From Candidatus Methylomirabilis lanthanidiphila (lineage in GTDB: Bacteria; Methylomirabilota; Methylomirabilia; Methylomirabilales; Methylomirabilaceae), in NCBI GenBank assembly GCA_902196205.1, contig CABIKM010000014.1:1-64000 (forward strand): 64,000 nucleotides of DNA, in the 5' to 3' direction. Below, piece after piece: positions 62,464 through 64,000 of the stretch. The notes below the pieces were generated by a model. The model had not been told where the DNA came from, searched no databases, and worked only from the letters and a program-made list of their open reading frames with translations. The position numbers and the translations under genes are program-made. How positions within the stretch are numbered: position 1 is the first letter of the stretch; the number at the start of each line of letters is the position of its first letter.

Positions 62464-63954
62464 CTACACGTCGGCGCTCAGACCTTGCGCCATTTTGATT
62501 TCGTGGCTGTAACCGACGGTCCACGCCACCTTGTGCGTGACAAGATCCAGCAACGGCCAGGATGCCGGGACGCCTGTGCCGCTCTTCTTCAGTCCGCCGA
62601 ACGGCAGATGTACCTCTGCCCCGATGGTAGGCAGATTCCAATAGCCGACACCAAACTCGCACTCCTCTCGAAGACGACGGGCGATCCGGTAATCTTCGGT
62701 AAACACAGAGCAGGCCAAGCCGTACTCCACATCGTTGTGGATAGTCACGGCCTCTTCCAGCGTTCGGAAGGGGATCAGGGCGACATGGGGTCCAAAGACC
62801 TCCTCGTGGAGCACCCTGGCATCCTTTCGATGCGCCATGCGATAGATGAAGGGGCTGAAGAAGTAGCCCTGCCGATGGGCGCCTTCCTCCAGGCGCCCGC
62901 CGTCCAGCAATACCTGCGCCCCCTCCTGCTTTGCCAGCAGGTTATAGAAGTCGACCTTCTTCATCGCCGACTCGCTGATGAGCGGCCCCATGAAGACCTG
63001 AGGGTCGAGGGGATCGCCGATGACGATCCGCCGCGCCATAGCGACAAAGGCCGCTGCAAACTCCTCCATCCGACTCTCATGGACAAGGAGTCGAGAGGCC
63101 GACGTGCAGCGCTGCCCCGTCGTCTTGAAGGCGCTCAATATCGCTGCTCGGACGGCCAGATCAAGATCGGCATCCTGACAGATGATCATCGCATTCTTCC
63201 CGCCCATCTCGCAGGCGTACATCTTTCGATAGTCCTTAACGCACGCCTCCTTGATCCGTGATCCCACGTCGTAGGAACCGGTGAAGAGCACCACCTCGAC
63301 ATCGGGATGGGTCACCATGGGCCACCCCGCATCCTCTCCCGTACCGTGAACGAGATTCAAGACGCCTGGAGGCAGCTCGGCCCGCTCAAAGCACTCCACG
63401 ATCTTCTCCCCTACCAACGGGGTATTGCCGGACGGTTTGAAGACCACCGTGTTCCCTTCGAGCAGGGCCGGCGTGATCAGCCAGATGGGAATCGCAAAAG
63501 GGAAATTCCAGGGGCTGATCACCGCCACAACCCCTTTCGGCTTGCGGAACATGTAGGCATCTTTCTCGGCGATCTCCGAGGGGACGACCTGACCGGAAGA
63601 CAGCCGCGCGTGGCCGAACATATACTGCGCCATATGAATCCCTTCGACCACATCGGCTTTTGCCTCGTTATACGCCTTGCCGGCCTCCGATGCTACGAGA
63701 CGGGTGATCTCGTCAGTCTGAGCCTTGATCGCCTCAACGAAGCGATCCAGATACTCCCCTCTTTTCACCCTAGACAGCCCGCGCCAGTAGGGGAATGCCG
63801 TCTTGGCGGCCGCGACCGCCTGCTCCGCATCCTCCCGATTCGACAGGGCCACGGCGCCCAGTACCTGATCGAACCTGGCAGGATTGCGACTTTCAAACCT
63901 GGCCCCTCCGACCGCCTCCACCCAGCTCCCTGCGATATAATTCTTCCCGTTCAT
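62464..63954 (-). CDS. NAD(P)-dependent aldehyde dehydrogenase
   Basis: 496 residues. ISPWNFPFAIPIWLITPALL (cofactor site), FTGSYDVGSRI, EMGGKNAMIICQDADLDLA (Glu of EMGGKN near 260), FKTTGQRCTSASRL (catalytic Cys near 295) and EEVFGPHVALIPF near 390. Resembles semialdehyde dehydrogenases such as pyrroline-5-carboxylate or aminoadipate-semialdehyde dehydrogenase. AGGAGGTG lies 6 bases before ATG 63954. It is the first gene of the operon, and with the aminotransferase could convert ornithine via glutamate semialdehyde to glutamate. Confidence 0.9.
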   Translation of the reverse strand: MNGKNYIAGSWVEAVGGARFESRNPARFDQVLGAVALSNREDAEQAVAAAKTAFPYWRGLSRVKRGEYLDRFVEAIKAQTDEITRLVASEAGKAYNEAKADVVEGIHMAQYMFGHARLSSGQVVPSEIAEKDAYMFRKPKGVVAVISPWNFPFAIPIWLITPALLEGNTVVFKPSGNTPLVGEKIVECFERAELPPGVLNLVHGTGEDAGWPMVTHPDVEVVLFTGSYDVGSRIKEACVKDYRKMYACEMGGKNAMIICQDADLDLAVRAAILSAFKTTGQRCTSASRLLVHESRMEEFAAAFVAMARRIVIGDPLDPQVFMGPLISESAMKKVDFYNLLAKQEGAQVLLDGGRLEEGAHRQGYFFSPFIYRMAHRKDARVLHEEVFGPHVALIPFRTLEEAVTIHNDVEYGLACSVFTEDYRIARRLREECEFGVGYWNLPTIGAEVHLPFGGLKKSGTGVPASWPLLDLVTHKVAWTVGYSHEIKMAQGLSADV

Positions 63955-64000
63955 CGGTCCACCTCCTGCAAACGATAAGAGCAGGTCGCCCCCTGGCTTC

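Overview
The window reads as chromosome from a Gram-negative, moderately GC-rich environmental bacterium. Evidence for an outer membrane: a Wza-type export lipoprotein, an AsmA-like protein, and a DUF4105 protein with a barrel-like C-terminal half. The mix of a Calvin-cycle block (glpX, fba, rpe), YVTN propeller protein, NnrS-like and cytochrome c'-like genes and many short palindromic repeats reminds me of NC10 (Methylomirabilota). That is an impression, not a proof. No rRNA, tRNA, CRISPR array, prophage or complete insertion sequence was recognised.

Layout. (1) 0.1-6.1 kb, minus strand: a polyisoprenyl/lipid glycosylation operon (PTPS-related membrane protein broken by a 1-base frameshift, B12-binding radical SAM, GT2, GT39). 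(2) 6.2-7.1 kb: a secreted protein with an IPTL-CTERM sorting tail. (3) 7.5-10.2 kb, plus: GT4 glycosyltransferase and nucleotide-sugar dehydrogenase. (4) 10.4-12.0 kb: RHH/MazF toxin-antitoxin pair, a VapB-like antitoxin next to an internally deleted VapC remnant, and a small coiled-coil protein. (5) 12.7-16.5 kb: two secreted DUF4091 glycosidase-like proteins, the first behind a c-di-GMP-I riboswitch whose alternative hairpins can be drawn as an OFF switch. (6) 16.6-35.3 kb, minus: a large exopolysaccharide locus (two response regulators, FecR protein, Wza, Wzc-type kinase, TPR protein, DegT aminotransferase, a sugar-transferase/4,6-dehydratase/receiver triple fusion, O-antigen ligase, glycosyltransferases, flippase).

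(7) 35.6-39.3 kb, plus: AsmA/YdbH-like protein with a YdbL-like DUF1318 partner. (8) 39.4-45.1 kb, minus: acetyl-CoA synthetase, M48 protease, Rpe, class II aldolase and GlpX. (9) 45.3-50.3 kb: small proteins, YVTN propeller, GlcG/HbpS-like secreted protein, with repeats between them. (10) 50.5-55.9 kb, plus: peroxiredoxin, an NnrS-like protein, a cytochrome c'-like protein, a DUF542-NnrS-DUF1858 fusion and an FmdE-like protein; this looks like a nitrosative-stress or NO-handling locus. (11) 56.0-58.5 kb, minus: DUF3015 and DUF4105 proteins. (12) 58.8-64.0 kb, minus: a translationally coupled four-gene operon (aldehyde dehydrogenase, DDAH/arginine-dihydrolase-like enzyme, class III aminotransferase, thiamine-diphosphate enzyme) suggesting arginine/ornithine catabolism.

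Most notable: the riboswitch with traceable switching helices; the sugar-transferase/WbpM/receiver fusion; the DUF542-NnrS-DUF1858 fusion and its neighbours; a 44-bp promoter-like motif shared by two separated genes; and palindromic repeats inserted in frame inside two long coding sequences.
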